DNA of 64,000 nt, taken from the NCBI RefSeq assembly GCF_008274215.1, contig NZ_VTPS01000002.1, forward strand, positions 1 through 64,000, written 5' to 3'. Every line of letters begins with the position of its first letter. The first letter of the stretch is position 1. The DNA comes from Calorimonas adulescens (GTDB lineage Bacteria; Bacillota; Thermoanaerobacteria; Thermoanaerobacterales; UBA4877). Both the position numbers and the translations under genes were made by a program. Below the pieces are notes generated by a model. It had not been told where the DNA came from. It did no database searches and was given only the letters and a program-made list of their open reading frames with translations. Shown one piece after another: positions 9,719-18,955 of this stretch.

Positions 9719-9736
9719 GGCATCACCTATTTATAA

Positions 9737-10951
9737 TTAAGATTTTTCAATCAATTTTTTATAGATATTTAAATATCTCTCTGCAAATTTTTCTAAAGTA
9801 TAATTTTCTTCATACTTTTTCAAAGCATTTAATGAAAATTTTCTTAACAATTGTTCATCATATACTAACTTATTTATTGCATTTTTTAATTCCTTACTAT
9901 TGCCTTTCTCAACTAAAATCCCACAGTTCTCATCTACTAAATCTGGAATCGGTCCAACATTAAATGCTACTACAGGTAAAGCATTTGAGAGTGCTTCTGC
10001 TGTTGTTAAAGAAAATGTTTCTCCTAAAGTTGTATTAATATATATATTACTACTTCTATAGATTTTATTTAATATCTCTCTATCTGATATATATCCCATT
10101 TGCTTTAATTTGTCAGTTTTTACATTTCGTATTTCTTTCCCTACTGATAGGAATAATATATCTTGATCAAATTCGTTTATTATATCTAAAACATACTTTA
10201 TACCTTTTCTTTCGTCATTAATATCGGCAGCTACAAATAAAATTATTTTCTTATCTGTAGGTAAATTTAACTCTTCTCTTAAAATTTTTTTATCAACACC
10301 GCTATATGGACTATTTCTAACACCATTTGGTATTATTTCAATATTAAATTCTTTAAAATAAGATTTTCTTAATTCATTTGCAAGCCATTTTGAAGGTGTA
10401 ACAATAACAGTCTTGTTTGATAGAAGTTTACTAAATATACTTTTCTTTTTAATCCATAGCTTTCTTGATTTATCAATATAACTCTTTGGATAAATATATC
10501 TATATTTACAATTTCTACAACCTCTTTCCCACTTAGTACATTCTGTTGGAATTGCACATCTACCAGTTATAGGCCACACATCATGAAAAGTCCAAACAAC
10601 AGGCTTTTGATACTTAATGATCAAATTAATTAACTTTTCATAATTTATATAATAGCCATGCAGGTTATGCAAATGTACAATATCAGCATTTGCAATAAAC
10701 CTTTCTATTTGTTTATCGAAATATAAATTCTTCGATTCACCAAAAAATCTCATTGAAAATGCCGAAAAATACACATCTAAATCGTTGCTAATTTTATAGC
10801 TATTTGGATCATTACTTTTCCCACGTCCATGCAAAAATACTGATTGATGCTCGGTATTTTCATTTATAAAATTATGTAAACTGCTGGCAATATTAGCAGC
10901 TCCACCACCAGAGTATTTTGTATTAATTTGTAAAATATTAATATTTTTCAC
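9737..10951 (-). CDS. Family 4 glycosyltransferase, WcaC-like
   Basis: A 404-residue GT-B transferase. The N-terminal acceptor domain shows SGGGAANIA near 14-22, VHLHNLHGYYINYE, then WTFHDVWPITGRCAIP with a Cys-rich patch (C-T-K-W-E-R-G-C-R-N-C), a pattern of the WcaC-like glycosyltransferases of capsule and colanic-acid loci. The donor domain has a GYISDREIL strand and ETFSLTTAEALSNALPVVAF with the conserved E-x7-E spacing. It starts with GTG 10951 behind an AAGGGAG. It lies between the polymerase and the decayed glycosyltransferase. Donor and acceptor sugars are not predictable. Confidence 0.8.
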   Translation of the reverse strand: MKNINILQINTKYSGGGAANIASSLHNFINENTEHQSVFLHGRGKSNDPNSYKISNDLDVYFSAFSMRFFGESKNLYFDKQIERFIANADIVHLHNLHGYYINYEKLINLIIKYQKPVVWTFHDVWPITGRCAIPTECTKWERGCRNCKYRYIYPKSYIDKSRKLWIKKKSIFSKLLSNKTVIVTPSKWLANELRKSYFKEFNIEIIPNGVRNSPYSGVDKKILREELNLPTDKKIILFVAADINDERKGIKYVLDIINEFDQDILFLSVGKEIRNVKTDKLKQMGYISDREILNKIYRSSNIYINTTLGETFSLTTAEALSNALPVVAFNVGPIPDLVDENCGILVEKGNSKELKNAINKLVYDEQLLRKFSLNALKKYEENYTLEKFAERYLNIYKKLIEKS

Positions 10952-11034
10952 CCTACTTTTCTCCCTTGAAAAAATCCATAATGTTACTTATAATAAAGTT
11001 ACTTATCTTATAATCAATACAACTTTTGTGTTAA

Positions 11035-12231
11035 TCAGAAATTTTTATTATTTGCTTCACTATACACTAATTTTGTAAATATATAGTATAAGATAAACCA
11101 AAATGCGGGATCCACAAGAGAACTTCCGACTGTTAAACCAATAAAAATAAAATATAATGCTAACAAAAGTAAATAGCAATTAGTATTATCAAAAACATTA
11201 ATTTTTTTAATCCCCTTGATAAGATTATATAAAACTAAAAATATTAAAGGTAATGTTCCTATAATACCAAACTGACCTAAAGAATTTACAATAGTATTGT
11301 GTGCCCATAATCCATCTTTTTCATAACCCAAATACCCAAATAAAGGATTTTTGTTAAATATGTCTAATGCGTAATTTAAGGCATAAACTCTTCCATTATC
11401 CAGTGATAATGAATCAAAAAAAACATCAAATCTCAAAGAACTGTAGCTCAAAAGAGAGTAAGCTTGGCTGTATATAAAAAATAATAAACATATCATAAAT
11501 AAACTACTTAACATAATTTTAATCGTTTTCCATAAATTTAGTTTATAGGATATCTTGATAATATTTTTATTCAAAAAACGTTTATAAGAATAAAAAGCCA
11601 AAACAAACATCGAGCCAAAAAATACTTGTCTTGTTGCCAGTATATAACTTATCAACAATATAAAACATGAATATAATATAAATTGTATAAAACTATTTAA
11701 AAATAATACCCCAGCAAACATCGAAAATGCAATTGACCTACTAACTGCAATATAATTAGCTTCTTTTCCAAATCTTATATAACTCATATTGTTGTTAAAA
11801 ATATAATAATAAACTATTAGTGTTCCTACTGATATTAATATCCAAATAGTGCTAGTCTTTTTATTTACAAAATCGTAATTACTTCTGGCCATTAAAATGC
11901 CAACAATTGATGGTATTAAGATATACCCGAAAAACATTAGTAAATAATGAATAAAATTTACTGATGGTTTAAATGAACTATAATATATACTTATAAATAA
12001 CATTAACATATTTGTAATAAAAAAAAATAGGACTTTTTGATTGATTATAGGCATATCTATTTTAACAATTAAGGTAATAACTAAATATATGCACAATAAT
12101 AATATTAAGATAATTCCTTCTAAATTATTAAACCAAACACCAAACAATCTGGTAAATAATATTACAATTTGAGATCCAATAAGTATATACCAAAATATAA
12201 ATTTATTATAAAATTGATAAAATCTTTCCAT
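11035..12231 (-). CDS. Wzy/O-antigen-polymerase-like membrane protein
   Basis: A 398-residue, very hydrophobic protein with about ten to twelve membrane segments. Near residue 275-330 it has the loop typical of the Wzy_C/O-antigen ligase-polymerase family: NGRVYALNYALDIFNKNPLF-G, followed by AHNTIVNSLGQFGIIG. It would join repeat units on the outer side of the membrane. A GTG at 12240 gives a slightly longer frame, but GAGGTG lies 6 bases before ATG 12231, which was chosen. AT-rich codon use resembles its neighbours and differs from the core genes beyond 20 kb. No flippase gene is in the locus to deliver its substrate. Confidence 0.78.
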   Translation of the reverse strand: MERFYQFYNKFIFWYILIGSQIVILFTRLFGVWFNNLEGIILILLLCIYLVITLIVKIDMPIINQKVLFFFITNMLMLFISIYYSSFKPSVNFIHYLLMFFGYILIPSIVGILMARSNYDFVNKKTSTIWILISVGTLIVYYYIFNNNMSYIRFGKEANYIAVSRSIAFSMFAGVLFLNSFIQFILYSCFILLISYILATRQVFFGSMFVLAFYSYKRFLNKNIIKISYKLNLWKTIKIMLSSLFMICLLFFIYSQAYSLLSYSSLRFDVFFDSLSLDNGRVYALNYALDIFNKNPLFGYLGYEKDGLWAHNTIVNSLGQFGIIGTLPLIFLVLYNLIKGIKKINVFDNTNCYLLLLALYFIFIGLTVGSSLVDPAFWFILYYIFTKLVYSEANNKNF

Positions 12232-12248
12232 TGAAAGCACCTCAATTA

Positions 12249-13388
12249 TTATGACCCTAAAGTTTTATTTGCAATTACTTGATATGATAAACTATTTTGA
12301 GCAAACTCAACAGCTTTTTTATGCATAACATCGATCAAATCTCTATTTTCAATAACTGTTCTCAAGATATTTTCGAGTTCTTCGCTCGTCATTTGCTTTA
12401 ACAAGATCCCATTGTTATTTGAAACTAAAAATTTATTTAGTTCACACTCTTTTAAAACAACTGGCAAGCCACAGCAAATTGCCTGTTCAAAAATTGCCGA
12501 TAAGGAGCCCGGTTGTATTAACAAATCAGCTGCGCAAAAATATTTTTCTAGTTCTTCCGAACTTTTCCAACCTATATACTTTATCCTCTTATTTACTACA
12601 ATATAAGGTTCTAATTCTTTATAATAACTGTTTTCAATATCACCAATAATTAACAAATGTATATTATTAAATTCTAAATGATTAAACGATTCCAGTAATA
12701 ATTTTGTGTTTTTAGAAGAGGTTATTTTTCCGGCATGAACAAATAATAACTCATTATCATTTATACCTAATAATTTTCTATACTTACTCCTAACCATATC
12801 GTAATTTTCTAATACTTTTGTATCGCCACCTAATGGAAGAAATTCTAGCTTATCTTTATATATCTTATAAACATTTTCGGCAAACTTTAGCGATTCAGGT
12901 GCTACACAATAAATCTTTTTTATATAAGGTAAACAAAATTTAATTATATTGCGCCAGATAACTTTATGATAAATTTCACTAAAATAATTTCTCATGGAAT
13001 TATTATAATCCGAGTGAATATCGCAATTTAAAATAACGTATGGATTTTTTTTTACATATTTTATCGCAGTAAACAAAGAAGGCACTGTAATACCATGATG
13101 AAAAATATAATCTGGCTGTATGTTTTCTAACAAATTGTATAAGTCATTAAAAATTACAAATCTATTAATGCTCTCATATTTTATATTAATCCTAAACAAC
13201 TCTACGCCTTTATAATTTTTAATAAGTTTCCCAACAATTCTCTTATCTTTATTATTATGGAATAACGGTTCTCTATCTGATGTTATTATATATACTTTGT
13301 GTCCTAAAATTTTTTGGTAAACTGGAAGTAGATTTTCTTGATAACCCATATCTTCAGCAAAATATTGACAGATATGTACAATTTTCAT
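12249..13388 (-). CDS. Family 4 glycosyltransferase
   Basis: A 379-residue GT-B enzyme. The N-terminus MKIVHICQYFAEDMGYQEN is typical of family-4 acceptor domains. The C-terminal donor domain has FVHAGKITSSKNTKLLLESF, YIGWKSSEELEKYFCAADLL and PGSLSAIFEQAICCGLPVVL, with the usual Glu before the A-x-x-x-G-L-P-V motif. ATG 13388 follows GAGAGG. It ends 17 bp before the polymerase start. Specificity is not predictable. A gap of 278 bp separates it from the truncated epimerase upstream. Confidence 0.78.
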   Translation of the reverse strand: MKIVHICQYFAEDMGYQENLLPVYQKILGHKVYIITSDREPLFHNNKDKRIVGKLIKNYKGVELFRINIKYESINRFVIFNDLYNLLENIQPDYIFHHGITVPSLFTAIKYVKKNPYVILNCDIHSDYNNSMRNYFSEIYHKVIWRNIIKFCLPYIKKIYCVAPESLKFAENVYKIYKDKLEFLPLGGDTKVLENYDMVRSKYRKLLGINDNELLFVHAGKITSSKNTKLLLESFNHLEFNNIHLLIIGDIENSYYKELEPYIVVNKRIKYIGWKSSEELEKYFCAADLLIQPGSLSAIFEQAICCGLPVVLKECELNKFLVSNNNGILLKQMTSEELENILRTVIENRDLIDVMHKKAVEFAQNSLSYQVIANKTLGS

Positions 13389-13666
13389 TATTATAACCTC
13401 TCATGATTGTTTTTGGATTTAATAATTTAATAATAGAATTTGATGAATTAGCAAAAGCCTTCTAATAACCCATATCCTTTGTTGCAATGCTATGGGTGGC
13501 TATGCCAGCAAAGCACCAAAAAAGCCTACAAGGGGAGCTATGCCCTCTACATGCTAAATATTACCAAAAAGGTGGTTAAAAACATGCAGAATATGCCTCT
13601 AAAAGTGAATTATACATAAGCCAGTACATACAGATACCAATTATTGCCTTATGCAGTTGTCAATGT
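13389..13666. other. Gap after the truncated epimerase; unassigned open stretch on plus
   Basis: No recognisable gene. On plus a frame of 40-odd sense codons (about 13490-13612, with LCQQSTKKAYKGSYALYMLN in it) ends at a TAA, but it has no ribosome site or recognised family. The stretch sits exactly where the missing C-terminal half of the epimerase should be, so it may be debris from the insertion or deletion that cut that gene. Confidence 0.3.
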
Positions 13667-14221
13667 TCAGTAAAAGGTGTGAAATATTGGGGTTCTTACA
13701 CTAAAATCATACATTATATCGCTAACAAAATATACACCTTCTCCTATATTTTCTTTTTCAAGATTTTTTACAGCAAGTTCTGATGGGCAAAAAAGATATT
13801 GTGAAATGTGGTCAGTCACAACTCTGTTTATTTCTTCAGGCATATCTTTTGGTTGCTGCCTTATACCTGCTTCCACATGTGCTACAGGAATCTTTAATTT
13901 TGCTCCAACTAGTGCCCCAGCAACTGTTGTATTAGTATCTCCATATACAATGATTACGTCGGGTTTTTCTTTTATTACTACCTCTTCAAAAGCTATCATA
14001 ATCTTACCTGTAACAGCTCCATGACTACCTGAACCCACATTTAAGTTATAATCTGGTTTTCTCATTTTTAAAACTTTAAAGAAAACATCTGACATTTTAT
14101 AATCATAATGTTGTCCAGAATGAACTAGTATCTCTTGAATATTATTTTTGATAAAATGCTCTTGTAAAACAGCTTTTTTTATAAATTGCGGTCTTGCACC
14201 TACCAAAGATATAATTTTCAT
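13667..14221 (-). pseudogene. Truncated UDP-GlcNAc(3NAcA) 2-epimerase, WecB/WbpI type
   Basis: The first about 170 residues match the non-hydrolysing UDP-sugar 2-epimerase family: GARPQFIKKA, VHSGQHYDYKMSD, VYGDTNTTVAGALVGAK, HVEAGIR and MPEEINRVVTDHIS. The frame then leaves the family just after the position of the usual G-D-x-M-Y-D (here VSDIMYD) and stops at 184 residues, against roughly 360-380 for intact enzymes. The second Rossmann domain with UDP-binding residues is missing, so it is very unlikely to be active. Its neighbours point to the WbpI role, making UDP-ManNAc3NAcA from UDP-GlcNAc3NAcA. ATG 14221 has AGGGGG formed partly by the stop of the preceding gene. Confidence 0.85.
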
Positions 14222-14230
14222 TTTAACCCC

Positions 14231-14941
14231 CTACTTCATAAACTCTCTAGCTGGATTCCCTACAACAATCTTACCATCTTTTACATCTTTAGTCACAACT
14301 GAACCGGCTCCAACAAAGGCATCTTCACCTATTACTTTGCCGGGTAAAATTGTAGCATTAACTCCAATTCTACTTTTTCTTTTAGCGGTTACTCCTTTCA
14401 TTTCGCTAAATCTGTCTGGATCTCTTCCAGCCGAGTTATCATTAGAAGTTGCGACACAAGGAGCAATGAAGACTTCGTCTTCTATCTCTGAATAAGCCGT
14501 GATATAGGCATTTGTTTCTATTTTGCATTTAGAACCTATTTTGCAGTAATTTTCTATTGCCACACCTCTTCCTACAATAGTCATATCACCTATCACTACA
14601 TCTTCTCTAACAGTTGACAAATCAGCAATTAAACATTTTTTACCTATTTCACAGCCAGCATATATAACGGCAAATGTACCTATTATACAATCATCTCCTA
14701 TTTTACAAGGAGGTTTTTGTTGTTTATCTTTGAAAATACTAGTCGCAGCTCTCATTGGCTGTTTACCAATTACTACATTATCGTCAATTCTTACATTGTT
14801 CCCTATAATACTTCCTTTATAGATAGTGACATTATTTCCTATAGCACAGTTATCTCCTATCACTACATCATCTTCAATAACTGTAAAATAGCCTATTGTT
14901 ACGTTTTGCCCAATTCTGGCTTTCTCAGATATGTAATTCAT
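14231..14941 (-). CDS. Left-handed beta-helix sugar N-acetyltransferase, WbpD/WlbB-like
   Basis: A 236-residue protein built almost wholly of hexapeptide repeats (I-G-x-N-x-x-I, V-I-G-D-N-C, I-G-S-K-C-K-I, I-G-V-N-A-T-I-L-P-G) ending VVGNPAREFMK, as in trimeric acetyl-CoA-dependent transferases. Placed between a Gfo/Idh dehydrogenase and a 2-epimerase, the best fit is acetylation of the 3-amino group of UDP-GlcNAc3NA. The N-terminus is longer than in the roughly 190-residue Pseudomonas WbpD. The start ATG 14941 overlaps the end of the dehydrogenase region: an AAGGA lies in that gene's last codons, and its TGA is 3 bp before the ATG. Confidence 0.78.
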   Translation of the reverse strand: MNYISEKARIGQNVTIGYFTVIEDDVVIGDNCAIGNNVTIYKGSIIGNNVRIDDNVVIGKQPMRAATSIFKDKQQKPPCKIGDDCIIGTFAVIYAGCEIGKKCLIADLSTVREDVVIGDMTIVGRGVAIENYCKIGSKCKIETNAYITAYSEIEDEVFIAPCVATSNDNSAGRDPDRFSEMKGVTAKRKSRIGVNATILPGKVIGEDAFVGAGSVVTKDVKDGKIVVGNPAREFMK

Positions 14942-14944
14942 CTC

Positions 14945-16048
14945 TCATCGTTCCTTCATATCAAGTGTTGAAAAATCTTTTAAAGGAAATTCTACAGGCA
15001 AGCCTGTTTTTCTTGATTTATAAATTGCCAACACTATTTCCATTGCTTTTTTACCCTCTTCAGCACTTATATATGGCTCTCTATTATTTACAACTGCATC
15101 AATAAAGTCCCTATATAAGGGGGTATGCCCATATCCATATACTGAATCTGGATCATCATAATTAGCTTCTCTTTTTACCTCTTCTTCATTATCAAGTCCA
15201 TCATCGAACTTCCAATCGCTAATTTTATTAATAGCTACTCCACCAATTCTTACTGTTCCTCGTTCACCAAATATGCTTAATGTTTCTTCAAGATTTTTAG
15301 GATAAATACATGCGCTACCCTCTATAATACCAATAGCACCATTTTTAAAGCGGAGTACCGCTGCTCCCATGTCTTCCCCTTCAATATTCCTTAAAAATGT
15401 ATCTGCTTCCGCATAAAGTCTGTCGACTGGCCCCATCATCCATTGTAATAAATCAATATTATGAATACATTGATTCATTAATGTACCGCCATCTTGCTCC
15501 CATGTGCCTCTCCAAGGTGCTTGCTTATAATAAGCATCATTTCTATTCCATCTAATATTAGCAACACCATGAATTATCTTGCCAAATCGTCCATCTTCTA
15601 AAGCTTTTCTCAACTTTTGAACAGTCGTGTTAAATCTATTTTGATGACATACCGTTATCTTTTTATTATACTTTTTAGCCGTTTCAATCATTTTGTCAAC
15701 ATCTTTTATAGATAAAGCTATCGGCTTTTCAACAATGACATGCTTATTTGCTTTTAATGCATTTATTGCTATTTCAGCATGAGTACCCGAAAAAGTTGCA
15801 ACACTAACTACATCTATATTATTTCTATTCAATAAATCTTCATAGTCTTTGTATATTTCTACATCACCAATAGCCAAACCTTTTTGATTAAGCAATTCAT
15901 TATATTTTTCTTTTAACAACATTGCTTTGTTAACGTCTAAATCACATAATGCAACTAATTGTGCATTATTATAATTATTTGCCAATGCCTCTATATGTTT
16001 AGGCGAAATCCTACCACATCCAATAAGTCCAAACCTTAATCTATCCAT
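14945..16048 (-). CDS. Gfo/Idh/MocA-family UDP-sugar 3-dehydrogenase, WbpB/WlbA-like
   Basis: A 367-residue NAD(P)-dependent oxidoreductase: Rossmann motif GLIGCGRISPKH at about 7-18, the VEKPIAL segment with conserved Lys, and HNIDLLQWMMG with the conserved His in the C-terminal domain. In the pathway it would oxidise C3 of UDP-GlcNAcA before the aminotransferase acts. It is longer than typical WbpB (about 316), so assignment leans on the gene neighbourhood. ATG 16048 is preceded by TAGGAGG, whose TAG is the stop of the wbpA-like gene, indicating coupling. Confidence 0.78.
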   Translation of the reverse strand: MDRLRFGLIGCGRISPKHIEALANNYNNAQLVALCDLDVNKAMLLKEKYNELLNQKGLAIGDVEIYKDYEDLLNRNNIDVVSVATFSGTHAEIAINALKANKHVIVEKPIALSIKDVDKMIETAKKYNKKITVCHQNRFNTTVQKLRKALEDGRFGKIIHGVANIRWNRNDAYYKQAPWRGTWEQDGGTLMNQCIHNIDLLQWMMGPVDRLYAEADTFLRNIEGEDMGAAVLRFKNGAIGIIEGSACIYPKNLEETLSIFGERGTVRIGGVAINKISDWKFDDGLDNEEEVKREANYDDPDSVYGYGHTPLYRDFIDAVVNNREPYISAEEGKKAMEIVLAIYKSRKTGLPVEFPLKDFSTLDMKER

Positions 16049-16056
16049 TTTGCCTC

Positions 16057-17397
16057 CTATAAGACCTCAATTTTATTTTTATATTTACTTAGATTCTTTG
16101 TCGCATTTCTTGTATCAAAAACAAATTTTGATGTTCCTACAATACTTTCATAATCATATTTTGAATGATCTGTAGTTATAACAACAATATCCGATGAACT
16201 GAGCAAATCTGATGTTAATTCTTCTGATTTATATATTTTCCCATTATATTTGAACTCAGGTATATAAGGATCATTATATTTTACAACTGCACCATCTTTT
16301 TCCAATATTGATATTATCCTTAAAACAGGTGATTCTCTTAAATCATCAATATCTTTTTTGTATGCTACTCCTAATAGCAATACATTTGATCCATTTAGTG
16401 GTTTTTTAAACTTATTTAAAATCCTCGATATTCTTTCAACTACGAATTCAGGCATATAATTATTTATTTCTCCTGATGTTTCAATTAACCTTGTATGATA
16501 ATCATATTCTCTTGCTTTCCAGGTAAGGTAAAAAGGATCTATTGGTATGCAATGACCGCCAAGTCCAGGACCTGGATAAAATGCCATAAAACCATATGGC
16601 TTTGTTTTCGCTGCATCGATTACTTCCCATACGTTAATACCCATCCTATTGCAAAGTATAGCCATTTCATTTGCCAATGCTATATTAATATTTCTAAATG
16701 TATTTTCATATATTTTCTCCATTTCTGCTACTTTAGGACTAGATACTTCAAATACTTCCCCTTCAAGGACATTTCTATAGAGAGATGCAGCAATCTTTGT
16801 ACATTCTTTTGTAACACCACCTACAACTTTTGGTGTATTTTTAGTTTTATATTTTTTATTCCCCGGATCTACTCTTTCTGGTGAAAAAGCAAGAAAATAA
16901 TCTACTCCACATACTAGACCTGTCTCATCCAATATCGGTTTTACAACTTCTTCCGTTGTTCCTGGATATGTAGTACTTTCTAAAACAACAAGCATTCCTC
17001 TATGTAAATACTTTGCAATAGACTTCGTAGAATTTACAACATATGATAAGTCAGGTTGCTGATTTTTATCAAGTGGAGTAGGTACACATATAGATACAGC
17101 ATCAACTTCACCTAAAAAGCTGTAATCCCATGTTGCCATTAATTTTTTATCAATAACTAGTTTCTCTAATTCGCTATCTACTATATCGCCGATGTAATTT
17201 ATGCCTCTATTAATTTTTTCCACTTTTTCTCTTTGAACATCAAATCCTATAACCTTGTATCCTGCTTTGGCCTTTTCTACGGCAAGTGGCAATCCAACAT
17301 AACCCAAACCTATTACACCAATAACTGCCTTTTTGCTCTGTATCTTATTCAAAAGTTCTAAATATGTATTGTTAAATTCTTCTTTAACCAATTCCAT
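16057..17397 (-). CDS. UDP-N-acetylglucosamine 6-dehydrogenase, WbpA-like
   Basis: A 446-residue nucleotide-sugar dehydrogenase of the UDP-Glc/GDP-Man DH family that oxidises C6 twice to the uronic acid. Visible: VIGLGYVGLPLAVEKAKAG NAD site near 25-45, LESTTYPGTTEE, FSPERVDPGN and the catalytic-Cys motif GLGGHCIPIDPFYL. It resembles the WbpA/WbpO/TviB branch rather than UDP-glucose dehydrogenases. ATG 17397 has AAGGGG upstream. It is followed within 10 bp by the wbpB-like gene and preceded by the aminotransferase, forming a pathway operon. Confidence 0.86.
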   Translation of the reverse strand: MELVKEEFNNTYLELLNKIQSKKAVIGVIGLGYVGLPLAVEKAKAGYKVIGFDVQREKVEKINRGINYIGDIVDSELEKLVIDKKLMATWDYSFLGEVDAVSICVPTPLDKNQQPDLSYVVNSTKSIAKYLHRGMLVVLESTTYPGTTEEVVKPILDETGLVCGVDYFLAFSPERVDPGNKKYKTKNTPKVVGGVTKECTKIAASLYRNVLEGEVFEVSSPKVAEMEKIYENTFRNINIALANEMAILCNRMGINVWEVIDAAKTKPYGFMAFYPGPGLGGHCIPIDPFYLTWKAREYDYHTRLIETSGEINNYMPEFVVERISRILNKFKKPLNGSNVLLLGVAYKKDIDDLRESPVLRIISILEKDGAVVKYNDPYIPEFKYNGKIYKSEELTSDLLSSSDIVVITTDHSKYDYESIVGTSKFVFDTRNATKNLSKYKNKIEVL

Positions 17398-17410
17398 AAT
17401 ACTTATCCCC

Positions 17411-18517
17411 TTAATTTATAATTTCATGAAGTACTTCACTTATATAATTAATTTCATTGTCTGTGATTTCAGGAAACATAGGTATTGCAAATATTTTTTT
17501 GCATAAATCTTCAGCTACTGGCAAATCACCTTGTCTATATCCTAAATTGGTATATGCTTTTTGCAAATGCAATGGAACAGGGTAATATATTCCTGTTGCG
17601 ATACCTCTCTCTTTTAATTTCTGCATTATAATTTCTCTATTTTCACATTGAATACAATATAAATGATATATATGTTTTGCTTCTTTTATTTTATATGGAG
17701 TTTTAATAACGTCTGATAAATCGCTTAATAAACTATCATATTTATTAGCTGCATTTATTCTCATGTTATTCCATGTATCAAGATATTTTAATTTTACTCT
17801 TAAAATTGATGCTTGTAACTCATCCAGTCTACTGTTATATCCAATTTCTTCGTTATAATATTTCTTTTTGCTGCCATGTTTCCGCAATATGTCTACATTT
17901 TCAGCTATTTCTTTATTATTAGTTACAACCATTCCTCCATCGCCATAGCCGCCAAGATTTTTTGTAGGGAAAAATGAAAAGCATGCGGCATCTCCAAACG
18001 TGCCGACTTTTTGTCCCCTATATTCTGCCCCTATTGCCTGACATGCATCTTCGATTACATATAAATTATGTTTTTTAGCAATTTCCATAATTTTATCCAT
18101 ATTACTGAGTTGTCCAAAAATATGTACTGGTAAAATAGCTTTCGTTCTTTCAGTTATTTTCTCTTCTATTAAATCTGGATTTATATTATAAGTATCTGGG
18201 TCTATATCAACAAAGACTGGCACTGCACCTACTAATGAGACTGCTTCTGCTGTTGCAAAAAAGGTAAAAGGAGTTGTTATAACTTCATCTCCTGGCCCTA
18301 TATTGAGAGCTCTTAATGAAAGAACCAAAGCATCAGTTCCATTTGCTACGCCTATTGCGTATCTTACACCTAAATATTCTGCTATTTCTTTTTCAAAAGC
18401 TTTTACTTCTGGACCTAGGATGTATTGCCCATTTTCTAAAACTTTTTCTATTGCTTGATTTATTTCGTCTTTTAAATTTTTATACTGTCGTTTTAAATTA
18501 ATTAATTCTATTTGCAT
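17411..18517 (-). CDS. DegT/DnrJ/EryC1/StrS-family PLP aminotransferase, WbpE-like
   Basis: A 368-residue sugar aminotransferase: [40 protein letters not shown] and [17 protein letters not shown], in which the Lys is the PLP-binding residue. In context it transaminates the 3-keto sugar to UDP-GlcNAc3NA. Length and motifs are complete. ATG 18517 has GAGAGGG upstream. It is the first gene of the five-gene set; a TATAAT on minus at 18584-18579 could be the -10 box of its promoter, leaving a leader of roughly 60 bases, but the matching -35 is poor. Confidence 0.86.
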   Translation of the reverse strand: MQIELINLKRQYKNLKDEINQAIEKVLENGQYILGPEVKAFEKEIAEYLGVRYAIGVANGTDALVLSLRALNIGPGDEVITTPFTFFATAEAVSLVGAVPVFVDIDPDTYNINPDLIEEKITERTKAILPVHIFGQLSNMDKIMEIAKKHNLYVIEDACQAIGAEYRGQKVGTFGDAACFSFFPTKNLGGYGDGGMVVTNNKEIAENVDILRKHGSKKKYYNEEIGYNSRLDELQASILRVKLKYLDTWNNMRINAANKYDSLLSDLSDVIKTPYKIKEAKHIYHLYCIQCENREIIMQKLKERGIATGIYYPVPLHLQKAYTNLGYRQGDLPVAEDLCKKIFAIPMFPEITDNEINYISEVLHEIIN

Positions 18518-18654
18518 ATTTAAAACCCTCTCTAGAAATTTTGATTTCTATAAAAATAAAAAATCCCCCATCCACCCAATTATACTAAATTTATGTTTCG
18601 TACAATTACATTTTATATCATTTTGGCATCCTTTTTTATCTTCTGGAAAATATA

Positions 18655-18715
18655 AAGGACTTTATTACTATATTACAAACTATGTATTCTGCATTAATCT
18701 ACAAAATCCTTCTTT
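18655..18715. repeat. 61-bp direct repeat, copy 1
   Basis: Aligns without gaps to 18750-18810 (49 of 61 bases identical by eye), both starting AAGGACTTT and ending AAAATCCTTCTTT. The first 9 and last about 20 positions are the most conserved. Function unknown; the pair lies upstream of the wbpE-like gene. Confidence 0.75.
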
Positions 18716-18749
18716 ATCCATTACATTTTTCCTCTATAAATGTAATATT

Positions 18750-18810
18750 AAGGACTTTTTTCCTATGTTCTGTAATATATATTCTGCATCACTCTGCAAA
18801 ATCCTTCTTT
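18750..18810. repeat. 61-bp direct repeat, copy 2
   Basis: Second copy of the element at 18655-18715, 95 bp away start to start. The 34 bp between the copies include a small inverted pair (TTACATTTTT... AAATGTAA). Confidence 0.75.
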
Positions 18811-18876
18811 GACAATTATAATATTACTATAACTCAGTTAAAATCTGTGTTACACAGTATAACCAACAGGGTTGTC

Positions 18877-18947
18877 CATAATAAAACAGCCTCCTATGAT
18901 ATTTTTATTTTATCATAGAAAGCTGCATTTTACAGGCTTTTATTTAT
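18877..18947. repeat. 71-bp direct repeat A (right after the Rpn-like fragment's stop)
   Basis: Differs from copy B (19360-19430) at only two positions. It contains an imperfect hairpin (CTATGATA/TATCATAG with flanking AGC/GCT) followed on minus by TTTTATT, so it could end transcription of the gene that stops 8 bp before it. On the same strand it also holds AGGAGG and an ATG about 10 bases further on, as in a translation leader. Confidence 0.9.
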
Positions 18948-18955
18948 AGGCTCGC

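Larger units (their letters stand above)
18518..18955. other. Non-coding stretch with two sets of repeats upstream of the wbpE-like gene
   Basis: No gene is supported. It contains two 61-bp direct repeats (18655-18715, 18750-18810), one copy of a 71-bp repeat (18877-18947), and a possible minus-strand -10 TATAAT at 18584-18579 for the wbpE-like gene. On minus, after the 71-bp repeat, an AGGAGG and ATG open only a nine-codon frame. Confidence 0.5.

Noticed and set aside
18655-18810. Possible CRISPR-like array
   Set aside because: Only two diverged 61-bp copies, one short spacer and no cas genes anywhere in the window.
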